A DNA stretch of 64,000 nt. Origin: Cytidiella melzeri. Its lineage: Eukaryota; Basidiomycota; Agaricomycetes; Polyporales; Irpicaceae. Shown here piece after piece: positions 31,655 through 43,332 of the stretch. The notes under the pieces are model-generated. The model was given only the letters and a program-made list of their open reading frames with translations, made no database searches and was not told the origin of the DNA. Numbering within the stretch: position 1 is the first letter of the stretch; every line of letters starts with the position of its first letter. The position numbers and the translations under genes were made by a program. The stretch lies in assembly GCA_022592445.1 (NCBI GenBank), contig JABYQR010000100.1:61388-125387 (forward strand). Reading direction: 5' to 3'.

Positions 31655-33117
31655 TTATGCGGCAGTAGACGTCTTTGCTCTTTGCGCTGTCTCTTGACCA
31701 TCCTCAACGGTCGTGTTGCTATGAGAGTCATTAAAACTTGAGTTTCCATTCATATACCATGACCTTCCATTTCCCAATAGGAAGCCGGGATGAAAGAGGT
31801 TGAGGGTAAACGTCGCGAGAACAATCATCGCGCCATCAAGGACGTCTGCAGAGGCAGTCAGTAATGCGAAATTGAATGACCAATATGCGTGTGACTTACT
31901 AAAGAGCACTTGCGTGGAAATGATTCGACCATCCCAACCATTCTGCAGTTCAATGGTACGGTAGATGGATCTAAAGTACCAAGCGCATCAATACCTCGCT
32001 CTCAAAAGTCCGAGAACGGTCATTGGAAAGAAACTCACCGAATGAAAATGAACAGACTGCTGAAGCCTAGCCCGAGGAGCATAAGCTTGGTGTTCTTTTC
32101 GAGGTACCTTTGTGCGATCTTGTTCGAGGCTGCTTTCCGTACAGGTCGGTCGCAGTAGTAACGAATGACGAATTCGACCGCGAGAGCGACATAGATGGTG
32201 ATGGCAGCTGTAACGAGATAGGCGATTAGACGTGGATAATTCTGCTCAAAAAATGAACCACCTACCCAGTTGGAAAGCAATGCCCGCAAGCATGATGTTT
32301 CCGCCCTGTGTGGAAGGATCAGTTCGCTAGGTGTCAAGTGCTCCGCAAGATACGTACATGATTCGGATTGGTGCCCTGGTGGACAGCACGCGAAGCTGAG
32401 GCTCCTCCGACAGCCTGGATGACAAGGGCGATGATATCCTGTCAAACTGGTCAGTCAAGATGTTGAATTTAGAAACTATGCCCTTGCAGCCAGACACTCA
32501 CACATGAACAGAAGACAATTGTGTCTGCGCCAAAAGAAATGAGTTTCTCTGATCAATAAGCGTGTGCGCAGTCACTTACACCACATTGCACTGAGCCTGC
32601 TATACTGCGGTCCCATTCTTCTGATAACTTCACCGAGAATGACAAAGTTGGCAGCAACAAGGGGTGTCGGTGCGATAATAGTGGTTGTGATTCTTTCATA
32701 ATCATGTAAGATACGTTGACAAACAAACGAGTTGGTTCATCTGTACTTACTGCATCAGGAAAGGGTCCAACAGGGTGGGATTCTTGCTCGACCATAACCG
32801 CCCTCCCCATCCGATGACTTCAGAGATGTTTGCCAGGACGGCTGTTGGTAGCATGAACCAGAGCCGCGTGTAAATTCCTTGGCCCAGGTGAAGGACTGTG
32901 AGAAGCCTGAGTGAGATTTTGTACGTGTGTTTGTCCGGGAACAACGTACGTCCACTGAGAGCAAATAGCGCGATAAAGAGTGCGCATATCCACTCTGTTG
33001 GCACGTAGTGGTAAGGCGAGCCACCAAAGTGATCAGTCGCTCTGACTATGGAAGAAACAACATTAGCGTGTGTGGTACGGACGAAGCGTTATACTTGCTG
33101 GTTATGTTTGCGGCCAT
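31655..33117 (-). CDS. RTA1-family seven-helix membrane protein
   Basis: Ten exons, minus strand: 33117-33099, 33045-32950, 32895-32751, 32692-32580, 32524-32502, 32438-32358, 32305-32266, 32207-32039, 31971-31900, 31845-31655. Phases join throughout. Family blocks: HYVPTEWICALFIALFALSG, AVLANISEVIGWGGRLW, ITTTIIAPTPLVAANFVILG, FCSC-DIIALVIQAVGG, CDRPVRK, NTKLMLLGLGFSSLFIFIR, VLDGAMIVLATFTLNLFHPG. RTA1-like proteins (Rta1, Rsb1) are plasma-membrane proteins tied to lipid translocation and drug resistance; the substrate here is unknown. The N-glycosylated-looking tail is Asn/Ser rich. Intron 1 starts with GC (A|GCAAGT). Intron 2 (54 nt) is in frame and free of stops, so retention would only insert 18 residues. 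A TATA box lies at 33202-33193. Confidence 0.9.
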
Positions 33118-33192
33118 TGCACGTTGAGAGTGGGAGGTGGGTATGGAGGGAGGCCTGAGGCAGCGAGCATTTTCATTTGTGAAGCGGTGAGA

Positions 33193-33202
33193 CTTATATA
33201 GG
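33193..33202 (-). promoter_or_regulatory. TATA box of the RTA1-type gene
   Basis: Minus-strand cctatataag, about 76 bp upstream of the ATG at 33117. Confidence 0.6.
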
Positions 33203-33585
33203 ATGCGGTACAGACGAGCCGTGCATGATGTGGGAGCGGGGTATCAGATGGAGTGTCTGTCCTTCTTACGAGAAGTCCGAGTGAGCCCCTGGACTGATCT
33301 GGGAAACCCGGTCGTCGTCCACACGCGTCCACACCTCGAAAATCGCACCACAACGCGCGGCCTGCCGCTTCGAGCGTGTCCCTCGTTGCACGGGAATGCT
33401 GTGTCAGGCTCAGGCCGCCGTGTGAGATTAATTGGGCTCAGAATGCTGCGCAGCCCGGGCGTGTGACAAACCAAATATGTGTCGTGGCCGCACACCGACT
33501 GGTTGGCGCCTCGATGATGGCGACTAACCTAGTATACCGCAAGTAAGTACTGTACACGACATCCGAATGCAACTGATTTCTGGTC

Positions 33586-34369
33586 TCAAGCCCACTTCTT
33601 CCACTCGCTGCCCTCAGGTGGCTTGACCTCCACCGGTCCCTTCTTCACCTCATCCCAGTTCGTGCTCAGCGTCGTGCCACCGCTCTCCTGGTAGCTCTTC
33701 ATCATCGCGCGTTTCGTATCCTCGTCCGCGTCCGCAAAGATCTTCTGGAAAAACTCGTTCACAGTAGAGTCGCCACCCACGTTGGGGTCTTTGTCAACCG
33801 TCGCTGTCTTCTCAGAGCTTAAGATCTCGTTCGTGATGCCTTCCCAGTTCTTGTGAGCTATCCGCCGTGGCTGGCCGGAAGAGGGCGCAGATGGGGTGCC
33901 AGCAGCGGGGAAGTTTGAAAGAGCTTTTTGTCAATCGCAATCAACAAGAGTCTGGCATAAACGCATACAATGACTCACGATCTGGGGCATCCCCAACGAG
34001 ACTTCCCCATCTGCCTGGCGACATCTTCACGAGCCGGATCTCGACCTTGACCTTGCCCACAGTAAAGTCGCTCTTCTCTACATCGACCTGGCCCTTCAAC
34101 GGCTGCAACACCAGCTCCTTCTCTCCGTGTTTGTAAGTGAGCTGTGCGTGACCTCAGCGCACAACTCGTGTGCCTCGAGAGCAGATGCACTCACGCTTCG
34201 AGGCTGGATGTCTACGGAAACTTGAGAGGGGTCTGCGCCTTTGTCGAACACGGACAGCGTCAGCTTTTCGTCTGTCTCGTAAAACTCATGCCTGTGGCGA
34301 ACGTCGTAGAGGATCGTGAGCATTCCCACGGACGTTCGCAGAACAACCACGTTACCTTGGGGCAGACAT
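33586..34369 (-). CDS. SGT1-like CS and SGS domain protein
   Basis: Exons 34369-34356, 34291-34195, 34141-33979 and 33923-33586 sum to 612 nt (203 aa). The product starts MSAPRHEFYETDEKLTLSVF. The CS domain (about residues 4-92) includes GKVKVEIRLVKMSPGRWGSL. A short linker follows, then the SGS domain with HKNWEGI, FFQKIFADADEDTKRAMMKS and ESGGTTLSTNWDEV, and the end EGSEWKKWA. SGT1 is an Hsp90 co-chaperone in SCF and kinetochore assembly. This copy has no N-terminal TPR, so it resembles short CS-SGS proteins more than full-length Sgt1. The 288-bp gap to the GST-like gene is a divergent promoter. Confidence 0.9.
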
Positions 34370-34657
34370 CTTGGTACACTGCGGTGGTCGTGGTAGACAG
34401 CACAATGAGCGTCCTCTTTTGAAGCCTTCATGGTAGAGAACGGTCACGCGACCTGTGACTGTGTGTGTCACGATCGATATGTCACGACGCCACACAACAA
34501 CCCATTTTAGCGTCGACGTCATCCAGAATCGCGTCGATTGAGTCTACGCAAAGCCTGGGAAACTCCAGTTTCATGGAGGCGGTAGGCTTGACATCTGTTA
34601 TAAAGACCTCGTCGTGATCACCGCCACCCATCTGCACTCTCCAGCATCGTACTCAAC

Positions 34658-36090
34658 ATGGCTACTGCTACTGAAAGCGTACCCAAGGCATCCTTGTACT
34701 ACAGCAAGAACTCCATCTGGGCATCTGTGCGTAAGTAACACAAACTTGCGGTCTCTTGGGTCAGAATCGATGGCTGACTTTCTCGGGTAGCTCTTCTGGC
34801 CTTGTGCGTGATTTTTCTATCTGTGGCCAATACTTTTCGTCTGAATATAGCGTTTTCCGCGATAGAGAAGAGAAGGGCTATGGACCTGACGAGGTCGACC
34901 TGAAAGAGGTGGATATATGTAAGTCTTTTGCATGCAGTGCTGTGGTTAATCGCGATCTTATCTTGCGCATATAGCCAAGGGCGAGAATTTTGATCCCTCC
35001 TACCTTCGAATCAACCCCAACGGTAAGCGTTGGACGGTCCTCTCAACATGTGACGTTCTCTAAGTCCTGATTTGATAGCGACGGTCCCTACCCTCGTCGT
35101 CCCTTTGTCAACCACCCTCGAGGCAGAGGTGGAGAGCCGCTACAAAGCAATCAAGGAGACAAAGGTGCGCCCGGGCTACCCCATTTTATGCATGACACTG
35201 ACTTTGTTGGCGATCATATTTTTTCCAGACTATTGTTGAGTTCCTCGACAAATCACGGTCTCCCCAGTCTCGCACGCACACCACCTCATCTGCGCCTGCG
35301 CCTACCTTGACCCCAGCTACGATCGCATTCTCTGCGGCAAGCAACAAGCTCATTGATCTACTTCATTCGCTCCCCGCGGACCCTAACGCGCTTCTGTTCC
35401 TGAACGCGCGCAACGACGAAGAGCTTAAGAAGATCACGCCAGAGCTGCGTCCCCTGCTGCATGCAAAGACAGACGCGATCACCGAGTTGATCAAGCAGAA
35501 TGAGACATCTGAGATCAAGGTGTCGGAGAAGACAGTCAAGTTTTGGGAGCTGAGGAGGGCGGCGTCGGAAATGATGTTGCAAGTCTTCGACAACGGCGAC
35601 AAGAGTGAAGACGAGCTGGACGACCCAGCCAAGCTCAGTCGCTCAGAATACTACAAGGCTGCTACGCACGGGTGGAACAACTTGAAGGAGGTCTTGACGA
35701 CCCTGTCAAACGACATCATCGGACCATTTGTGCTTGGTAAGTCTCTCGGACCTTGTATGTAACGTTGTGCCGACTATCTATGTTCTCCGTCCAGGCGACC
35801 AGTTATCCCTCGCTGATCTTCACCTTGCCGCGTGGCTCGCCCGTATTGGGAAGCTGAGCGGTGCCTCTGCTGCGGATAACGGTGACAGTGTGGTAGCTGC
35901 CATTGAGACCCACATTGGCGAGGGATTTAGACTACCGAAAGATTTCTCGGTCGCTGAGGCCAGACGTCGCGCAGGGCTGCCTGCCACGACTGTGGACCCT
36001 AACGAGCGCCAGACACGTATTGCGGCGTTCTGGGACGCGATCAAGGAGAGACCGAGCTGGAAGAAGGTGTATGCAGATGGGCTGCACTGA
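34658..36090 (+). CDS. Glutathione S-transferase-like protein
   Basis: Seven exons (34658-34730, 34791-34803, 34866-34918, 34975-35022, 35079-35164, 35229-35736, 35795-36090) total 1077 nt (358 aa, checked). N-terminal thioredoxin-like half: SLYYSKNSIWASVPLLALEE, then VDLKEVDISKGENFDPSYLR and the cis-Pro block NATVPTLVVP. A long insert of variable helices precedes the C-terminal GST helical domain (GDQLSLADLHLAAWLARIGK). At 358 residues it is longer than usual GSTs (about 220), because of the middle insert. A glutathione-dependent deto­xification or lyase role is inferred from fold only. Exon 2 is 13 nt. A TATA-like ttataaag lies about 55 bp upstream of the ATG. Confidence 0.85.
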
Positions 36091-37292
36091 GGCGGTGTTA
36101 CAGACGAGGGTGTGGAAGCTGACGGACGCTTGTGGCATTGAAGCACTTTTGTGTAGGATACCTGAGATGGCAACAATTTTGACGACGTGGTCTCCCTCCC
36201 CACAATCTACGTCCTTAAAATAATAGCGGCTAAACGGCGCACTATTGTGTGCAACCATACACAACGATGTCCTGCCCCAAGGACTCATGGCATCGCTACG
36301 CTGGTAGTCTCGACAGCGGGCGGCTAATTGGACGCTTGTCTACCACTGTATCATGTAAGAATCACCAACACTGATTATGATCCACACGTAAAATACTCAC
36401 ACCCACTGCTGTACACGATCAGCATCTCTCTGTGCGTAGCAGGTGGCAGTTGCTGCGCAGTGGGCCAGACAGGCTAGTAGGCTCCTGTACACTGTCATAT
36501 GCTACTTTTACTCCGCGTATCTCAGGGAATGATACAATACAAACTGCGCAGGGCGGTGCACTTGTGCAACGTCGAGTCTCCAGACTCGATGACTAAAATA
36601 CCGTTGAGGCGGCGTGCATAGCCCGTGGTGGGACACTGTGGGAGCTGCCAGGTAGCTCGGGCTGACGAGGCTGTGGCTCTTAATCATCACCGAGGGACAT
36701 GCATGCCAATCATGAATTGACAAGGAAGGGGCGACAGTGCTGTTGATTCTGCGATTTTAGCACATGGCGTTAACTGGGTAGGATTGATCTACAACGCTTG
36801 CTGTTTTGGGAGTGTGGGTGGCTGAGATCAGTGATCATGTTACTGGCTACCGGTGGATTTAAAGATGCACAACGGTGACGTTGCGCGCTCTCTCTCTCGA
36901 TGGAGCTGCTGCGCTTGAACTTGAAATAATGCTGGCAAAGGGTGAAGAGTTGAGCAAAAATTAGACTTGTTATTCTTTCTCGGGGAAGAGGGTGATCATG
37001 GATAGCGGAATGGGCGAGGCGGAATTTGATACCGCGGGGATGGGCGGCTGAAGAAGGCATACTGAGCAACTGCACCCATCAGCACCGTTCTCGTTGTTCC
37101 ACAGCCACATCACTTTCCTTTTCCTTCAGCCTTTCACTTTAACTCTCACTCTCCTTCACTCGCACTCTCTCACTCCTCCTTCGTCCTTTTCTTTCTCTGC
37201 ATCTTAGCAGCTCATAACACACGCCCCGTCGTCGTCCAAAACAGCTCTTACACTGCTTGCACTGGTCTCTCTTCCGCTAACGTCTCTTGGCT
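36091..37292. other. Intergenic, 1.2 kb
   Basis: Nothing coding is recognised. The last 200 bp before 37293 are C/T-rich (ctttcactttaactctcac and cactctctcactcctcc), the usual pyrimidine-rich fungal core promoter for the GT31 gene. Confidence 0.5.
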
Positions 37293-39704
37293 ATGCCCCA
37301 GGACAGATATGCACTGGCCTATACCCAGCCGGCGGTCCTGGTAGAAGACACTGACAACCCATACCACAACACAGATGATATGCAGGACACTGCCAACCTC
37401 GCAAATCGCACGCCCTTTTACGCTTCCATGTCCTCTTCGTCGACGGAACTTAACCCTCAGCGCTCAACCCGTCCCCCCTCGACCACATTGTTGTACCCCC
37501 CATCCTACAACCAGTCGACCACTTCACTGTGCTCCACCAACTCAAACACACCTGTGCCATCGCGACCAGCGTCGCCGCTGTACACCAACGACGACGAAAC
37601 CTCGTCGTGCTCATCAGAGAGCGAAGAGAATGAGCTAGAATCGAGTTCTTTCCTTCGCAGCTTGCACAGTCGAAGCCTGTCGCTCACAGAAGTGCCGAAG
37701 TGGTGGACGGACGGGCCTGCGAGGAGACGCAGGAGATTGTCGTGGTACAGGTTGTTCAGGAGATACATCCTGCCATTCATTCCCAAGACTCCGCTAACTA
37801 TCGTACGTCATGAGCTGGTATCCGTTTCCTCTGCGTCCTGACGCGTTTTCGTCTGGTCTAGATCTTCGCACTTCTGTGCTTTGCTGCCTTTGCGATTTCC
37901 TTGACGAACTTTATCATATACCTGTGCAATCCGGACAAGCAACCTCTGCCTTGGAGAGGCTACTGTACCCTTCCTGACTACTCAACGGAGCCTCCACCGA
38001 CATTCTTGGGCGCATACGCATCGTTTCCGATCCAACCGCCCGAACAGATTACGCCGAAGTCGTTCCCACCAGATGACCTGGATTCGCTCTCGCCTGCCGG
38101 CGTTTTCGTTGGGGTTTTCAGTATGGATAGCGGGTATGAGAGGCGGTCGTTGATAAGGGATACGTATGCGAGCCATCCGCGGAGCAGGAACGGAGCAGGG
38201 GAGGGTGATGGTGGTGTGGGTACGTCGCGCACGGTGATACGGTTCATCATGGGAAAGCCACGGAAAGATTTGGAGAGGAAAGTACAGCTAGAAATGGACA
38301 GTGCGTATCTTGACTCGCACATTTGTCGAGATAATCCGCTCATCTGACCGCTATCGCAGCTTATAATGATATAATCGTCCTTCCGATAAAGGAAAACATG
38401 AACGACGGCAAAACATATGCGTACCTCAAGTGGGCAGCTACCGGCGCCTGGGTACCCCCGCTTTATTTTGATCACTTTGACAAGGTCCCGCAGAACCTGT
38501 CTTATGTCAATTTGACGACGCCTGCGCCTATGCTAGCACAGCATGATCCTCTGCACGCTCACCGAGACCAGCTCACGGGAAATCCAAAACCTTGGGTGCG
38601 GCCCGATTTTATCATAAAGGCGGATGACGACTCTTTTGTTATGCTGGCGGAACTGGAGGCTCACTTACGGGTGCAGCTACACGGCAGCTCGCTTCCCCGG
38701 CAGTACAACTATCAGCCCGAGCTCGTTGCGCCGCCTGCGACTCCGGAAACTCCATCCTCGCCCAAGCTACCGAATGACGACCCTATGATCTTCTGGGGTT
38801 ATCTCGTCAAGAACCGGTTCATGGCGGGTGAGCTATACGCGCTCAGTCACAGCCTTGTGGATTGGATATCCAAGGATCCCAGTGCGCGAGAGAATGTGAG
38901 AGGTGCGGAAGATCAGGTCACGTCTAAATGGGTGCGGTGGCATCCGCGTTCGCAGGACGTACGTTGGGTGCCTGAGCGTTGTTGGGTCTATGATCATCCA
39001 AAAGCTGGCACTGTGTACGTCAAAACTGCTTGCTCAGATTGCATTATATTGACCTTGATGATAACATGTAGGTATTCTCGTGGGTTTTTGTTTCCCTCAG
39101 AAGCCCAGCGGGTTCAGCAAGGGATTTTGGGAGACCTTGACCGTTGGCAGCGTGCGCTCAATAGCGCGCCGTTCCCATCTGAACCGTTGAACGCTCTTGA
39201 CGACTATGTGGATCCGTTTGGTCCCCAAGGCGGCACTCCGCCAAATTGGGTTCTCTCTTCTGTAGCCACGTTCCAAGTCCGCTATTCCCCTCCCGTGCAG
39301 GGCTTCGCCCTCAACCACAGTGTCGAGGCTTTGATTGAAGGCACCGAGTTGTCAAAGATGAAACAACGTGAGTGTCTGTTTCAAAATATGCAGTATATAC
39401 CGTAGCTGATCATCTGGCTTCATCAGGCAATGTCACACTTTGGGACGAGGCGTATTCGAAACGCGAGGGAAGAGTCAAACGTTACGCAGGCAAGCGTGTG
39501 GGTGGCACTGTTGTGGTTCATTCGATCAAGAAGCACATGTGGTTTCTGGAGACTGCGAATGCGCTGCTTGAAGGCGATGATTACACGGAGGCTGAGCTTG
39601 CGCAGATGGCTCCACCTTCGGACTATTCTGCGCATCGTCAGCCCAAGCCTTTGAGTAGGAGACACCGGTCACATCTACTTCCCTCTCCCGCTTACCTCAC
39701 ATAG
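37293..39704 (+). CDS. GT31-type galactosyltransferase-like type II membrane protein
   Basis: Exons 37293-37802, 37862-38300, 38360-39014, 39072-39367 and 39427-39704 sum to 2178 nt (725 aa). A Ser/Thr-rich cytosolic N-terminus ends in a basic stretch (ARRRRRLSWYRLFRRY). One membrane anchor follows at about residues 171-191 (IFALLCFAAFAISLTNFIIY), then the lumenal catalytic part: VFVGVFSMDSGYERRSLIRD, YNDIIVLPIKEN, the DxD-type metal site FIIKADDDSFVMLAELEAHL, and WGYLVKNRFMAGELYALS. These are features of GT31 (beta-1,3-galactosyl/N-acetylglucosaminyl transferases) of the Golgi. Acceptor unknown. Confidence 0.85.
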
Positions 39705-40165
39705 CCCGTTGTTCTACTCTGCGTTTCTTACTTTGCTTTCTTGCTTTCCACTGCGTCTTTCGTGTATTCCTGAGGGGTTTCTGTCGTACACATTCCTACT
39801 ACACACATGTCCTTTTATTTGCTGAGCTCACCGTCCTTTCCTTCATCGTCGCATTGGAACCCTATCTCATACCTGTTACCTGACGTATCTTGCAATCACT
39901 CATAAATTGGATTCGCACTTTCTGTAATCTTGGAATTTTGAAACTTGAAACCCGTCAATTCCGACTCGTGAAGCGCCGGATATATATAGAGCACTAGATC
40001 CCGTGACTGTGTGGAGGTTTTGTCGGTGCTCGGAGTGGGCTGGTTCGCGGACGAAAGTTTTGATGAGTACCACTTTGACCCTCCCTCCAACTTATGGCAA
40101 CGTAGACATTGCGTTGGGCTGTATTGCCTACGACGAGGCAATATCAGTCATAGTCCCCCGTCGAG
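39705..40165. other. Intergenic between the GT31 and CorA genes
   Basis: Terminator of the GT31 gene and promoter of the next gene. A tatatata stretch near 39980 could be the TATA box of the downstream gene. Nothing else seen. Confidence 0.45.
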
Positions 40166-42829
40166 ATGTCGTCCCTCGACCTACACCACCATCCCGAGGC
40201 AGAGGCAGAGGCAGAGGCAGCAGCGGAGGCTCAGCAATGTTCTGACTTGTATAGTCGCCTCGAAACACAACCGCATGCCGACTACTTCTCTGCCTCGCCT
40301 CATATCACGTTCGATGATGTCCAAGACGACGAAGACGATGATATCTACCGCGGTGAACCTCCGCCAGAACCGCCATCCCCACCGAGGACACCTCGGCCTC
40401 CTTCAGTAGTCTCGAACAGCTCTTCGTCGCCTTCGCGCTCTATCTCGAGCTCGGATTCGTCGGTCTTTGGTGGCCGTCTTGGAGCAATCTCTACCATAGT
40501 CGAACGTGCGATATCGCACTGGGCGCGAGCATGGGTTTCCACTTCGTCGCTTTCGGATTCGTCCCCAAGCTCATCCTCGTCTCGTCCGTCTATCGTCACC
40601 GCCTCTCGCTCTGTTCCCTCGAAACGTCGCAGGAGGCGGCCGAGTGTGGCCGATATCCATAATGCCAAGTCGGAATGGGAGGTACATGCTAAGATCCGAG
40701 CTCGAGAGGAGGCGCGACAGGTGCCTAGAGAATTCCTACTCTACTCTCCCCGTCTCGCGGAATCTTCATCCCAGAGGGCAAAGGCGAGCGTTCGGTTAGT
40801 CGACGTTGGCTCTGAACCACGTGGGGTCCTGCGTACGACTGCGCTCCCTGCCATTTTGCAGGAACTGAGCAGGTCTATGAAAACGACGGCGCGCTCTCGT
40901 CGGCTGCAAGAGAACTCGACTCCCCCTCCTGACAGTCAAGTTGTTTCGACTGTTCGGGCTGGAGGGACGTCTGATGGTCTGCGATATCGCGATTTCGTTT
41001 TGCCTGTTGAGCCCTCGAGTGACTATCGGCCTGTGGAACTCGAGGACGCTCGCATGCGCCGAAGAGGCCGAAAGGGCAAGAACCGGAGTGATGTCCCTGT
41101 CGTTATACCCACAGCGCCTCAGGTAACCCGCGACCCGTCAGATAGCGATGTAGACAAGGCGTGGTGGTTGGACGTAGCTAGCCCTACTTGGGAAGACATG
41201 CGCGCCATTGGAAAGGTATATGCCAGAGCTCTCCCCTTCTAGCTATGCGCTGACTGTCACGAATTTTATACGTAGCTACTCCATCTTCACCCGCTCACTC
41301 TGGAAGATATCCTAATGCAGGAACCTCGGGAGAAGCTGGAACTTTTCCCCAAACTGGGGTACTACCTGGTTGTGTTTCGAGCGATTGAAAGCGAGAAAAG
41401 TCGAAACCGGAGACGCCTCATGGGTACTCAGACGGGTCAGGAAGGCCGGGGCGAGCTAAGAGACGAAGGGTTCCTAGAAGGTGTGAATGTCTACCTTGTT
41501 GTTTTCAAGGAGGGTATATGCTCGGTCAGTTATCATCCCAGACGCAAATTTCCTGTCGAGTACTGACCTATCCACATGTTGTTCAGTTCCACTTCTCAGA
41601 CATTTCTGGTATGTTGGATAGCTTTAAAGGTGAACCCCGTTAACTTGGTTACCGTAGAACACGCGGATGCCGTCAGGAACAAGATCCTTTCTCTAGCCGA
41701 ATCAGCTACAATAACCATGTCTGCAGGTAAATTGTCGCTCTGTGACTGTCATCTTGATAGAGACCTGATGATTAGTGCAGATTGGATCGCTCACGGAATC
41801 ATGGATTCAATTGTGGATTCATTTTTCCCTGTTCTTGAGCAAGTGGAGAAGGAGATGTTGCATTTGGAAACGGTCATGTTCTCTGACGAAATCCAAGTCA
41901 CTCAATCCCCCAATGCTGCAAAGGAGCAGGGACAGGAGGAACCTTTGGCAAATCAATGTTCAGACCCCAGCACAGTAGTTTCTCCCTCAAGCTCTTTTGA
42001 CAAAGATGAGAAGAAGTTGACGTCCGAGAAAGTCACCACCAGCGCCCTCCGCACTCAATTTGTTATTCCGCGATCGCGCATACTGTCACTTCGCTACACC
42101 AAGGACGTTTTTCGCAGATTCAGCTCAGTGGTCCCTCGATTCAACGTAAAGGTCAACCAGGCTCAACGTGGTGAGCACGCGACGCACAATACGGTACTTC
42201 GCATCGCTCTTGTGCGAAGACTGGTGACGTCCTTGTCTCGGATTTTGGCCACCAAATCTGAAGTGGTTGCGCAAGTCAAGAAGCGGCTGCTAATGGCAGG
42301 CGAGACCGGCTTAGCCCACGGCACTGGTGGTGACCACGATGTTTATGTCTACCTTGGAGACGTTCAGGGTATGTCTGCTTTACATTACTCTCTTTTGAGT
42401 GCTCGCTCACGTATTCCATCGATAGATCATATCCTTACTTTACAACAATCTTTGGCGCATTATGAGCGGATGCTGAGCCACTCACATCCTACTTACCTCG
42501 CACACCTGAGACTGTCCGCCTCGAAGTCCAAGTCAGGAAGTGACAAGGCAATAGCGTTACTCAGTATTCTCAGTATGGCTGTCCTGGTCATGCAAGTTGT
42601 TCTTGGTGAGCCTCTGAGCCATTGGTGCCGCTACACGGTGGGAAAAAACTGACTGGTTCTTTTGTTGCCCGTAGGTATCAACTCGATGAACGTAAAGTTG
42701 TTGCGCGGCAAACCGGGGACGTTCCACGTGTTCGGTACCGTTGTTTCGATCGCTGTGTTTGTGCTCTGCATGTACGGCTGCCTCGTCCGGTGGTGGTGGG
42801 TCAGTGCGAGGAAACGCAGCTGGGCGTAG
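40166..42829 (+). CDS. CorA-family divalent metal transporter
   Basis: Seven exons (40166-41215, 41276-41524, 41587-41608, 41658-41726, 41781-42368, 42426-42605, 42675-42829) total 2313 nt, 770 aa. The long N-terminus is Glu/Ala- and Ser/Pro-rich. CorA blocks: WWLDVASPTWEDMRAIGKLL, HPLTLEDILMQEPREKLELF, a FHF-type strand, DWIAHGIMDSIVDSFFPVLE, and the long helix ending HILTLQQSLAHYERMLSHSH. Two C-terminal membrane helices (about 699-719 and 738-757) flank the loop INSMNV, where the family signature is GMN. It is closest in layout to fungal Mnr2/Alr-type Mg2+ transporters. Exon 3 is only 22 nt. Confidence 0.88.
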
Positions 42830-43332
42830 GACCCCCGTTTCTCTCCACTTGTCTCTGCATTCTCCGCCTTCACTTCGTCAGTCAATTATATACCCTTACA
42901 AGATGTGCATACTAATTCATAGACGGATTTACTGGACTTACGGACTGCTTCGGTTGCCGTGTACTAGATTAGTTCTGACGAGTTTGAGCGCATCGTTCTG
43001 TGGTTGGCTTTGCAAGGTTCGATATCGCATCTTGCTGCATGGCACACAAATATGCAATCATGAACACAGCTCATGAAACGAAGTGAGTGGCATGGTGGGG
43101 GTGTGTACGGCGTGTACAAGGCAAACAACATAGCATGGTCATTGCGTGGGAAATGAATGTATCTATAGGAGCAGTGGTAGGTAGAAGCACTGTGGCCGTT
43201 GTGGTATTCCGAAGGCAGTGGGTTCGCATATGTGCGCGAAGGTATGAATTCCATGTTGTGATGTATAGAAATTGGGCTTGAGAAGGGGTATTCGTTAGGA
43301 ATATAATATGCTCGTCCTTCAATCGTCAAGTA
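42830..43332. other. Convergent intergenic region
   Basis: 3' flanks of the CorA gene (+) and the coiled-coil gene (-). No gene recognised. Confidence 0.5.

Noticed and set aside
34096..34431. 111-codon minus-strand ORF starting at 34429 as the SGT1-like start
   Set aside because: The intron with phase-correct exon 1 (MSAPR...) gives a complete CS domain; the longer ORF reads through introns.
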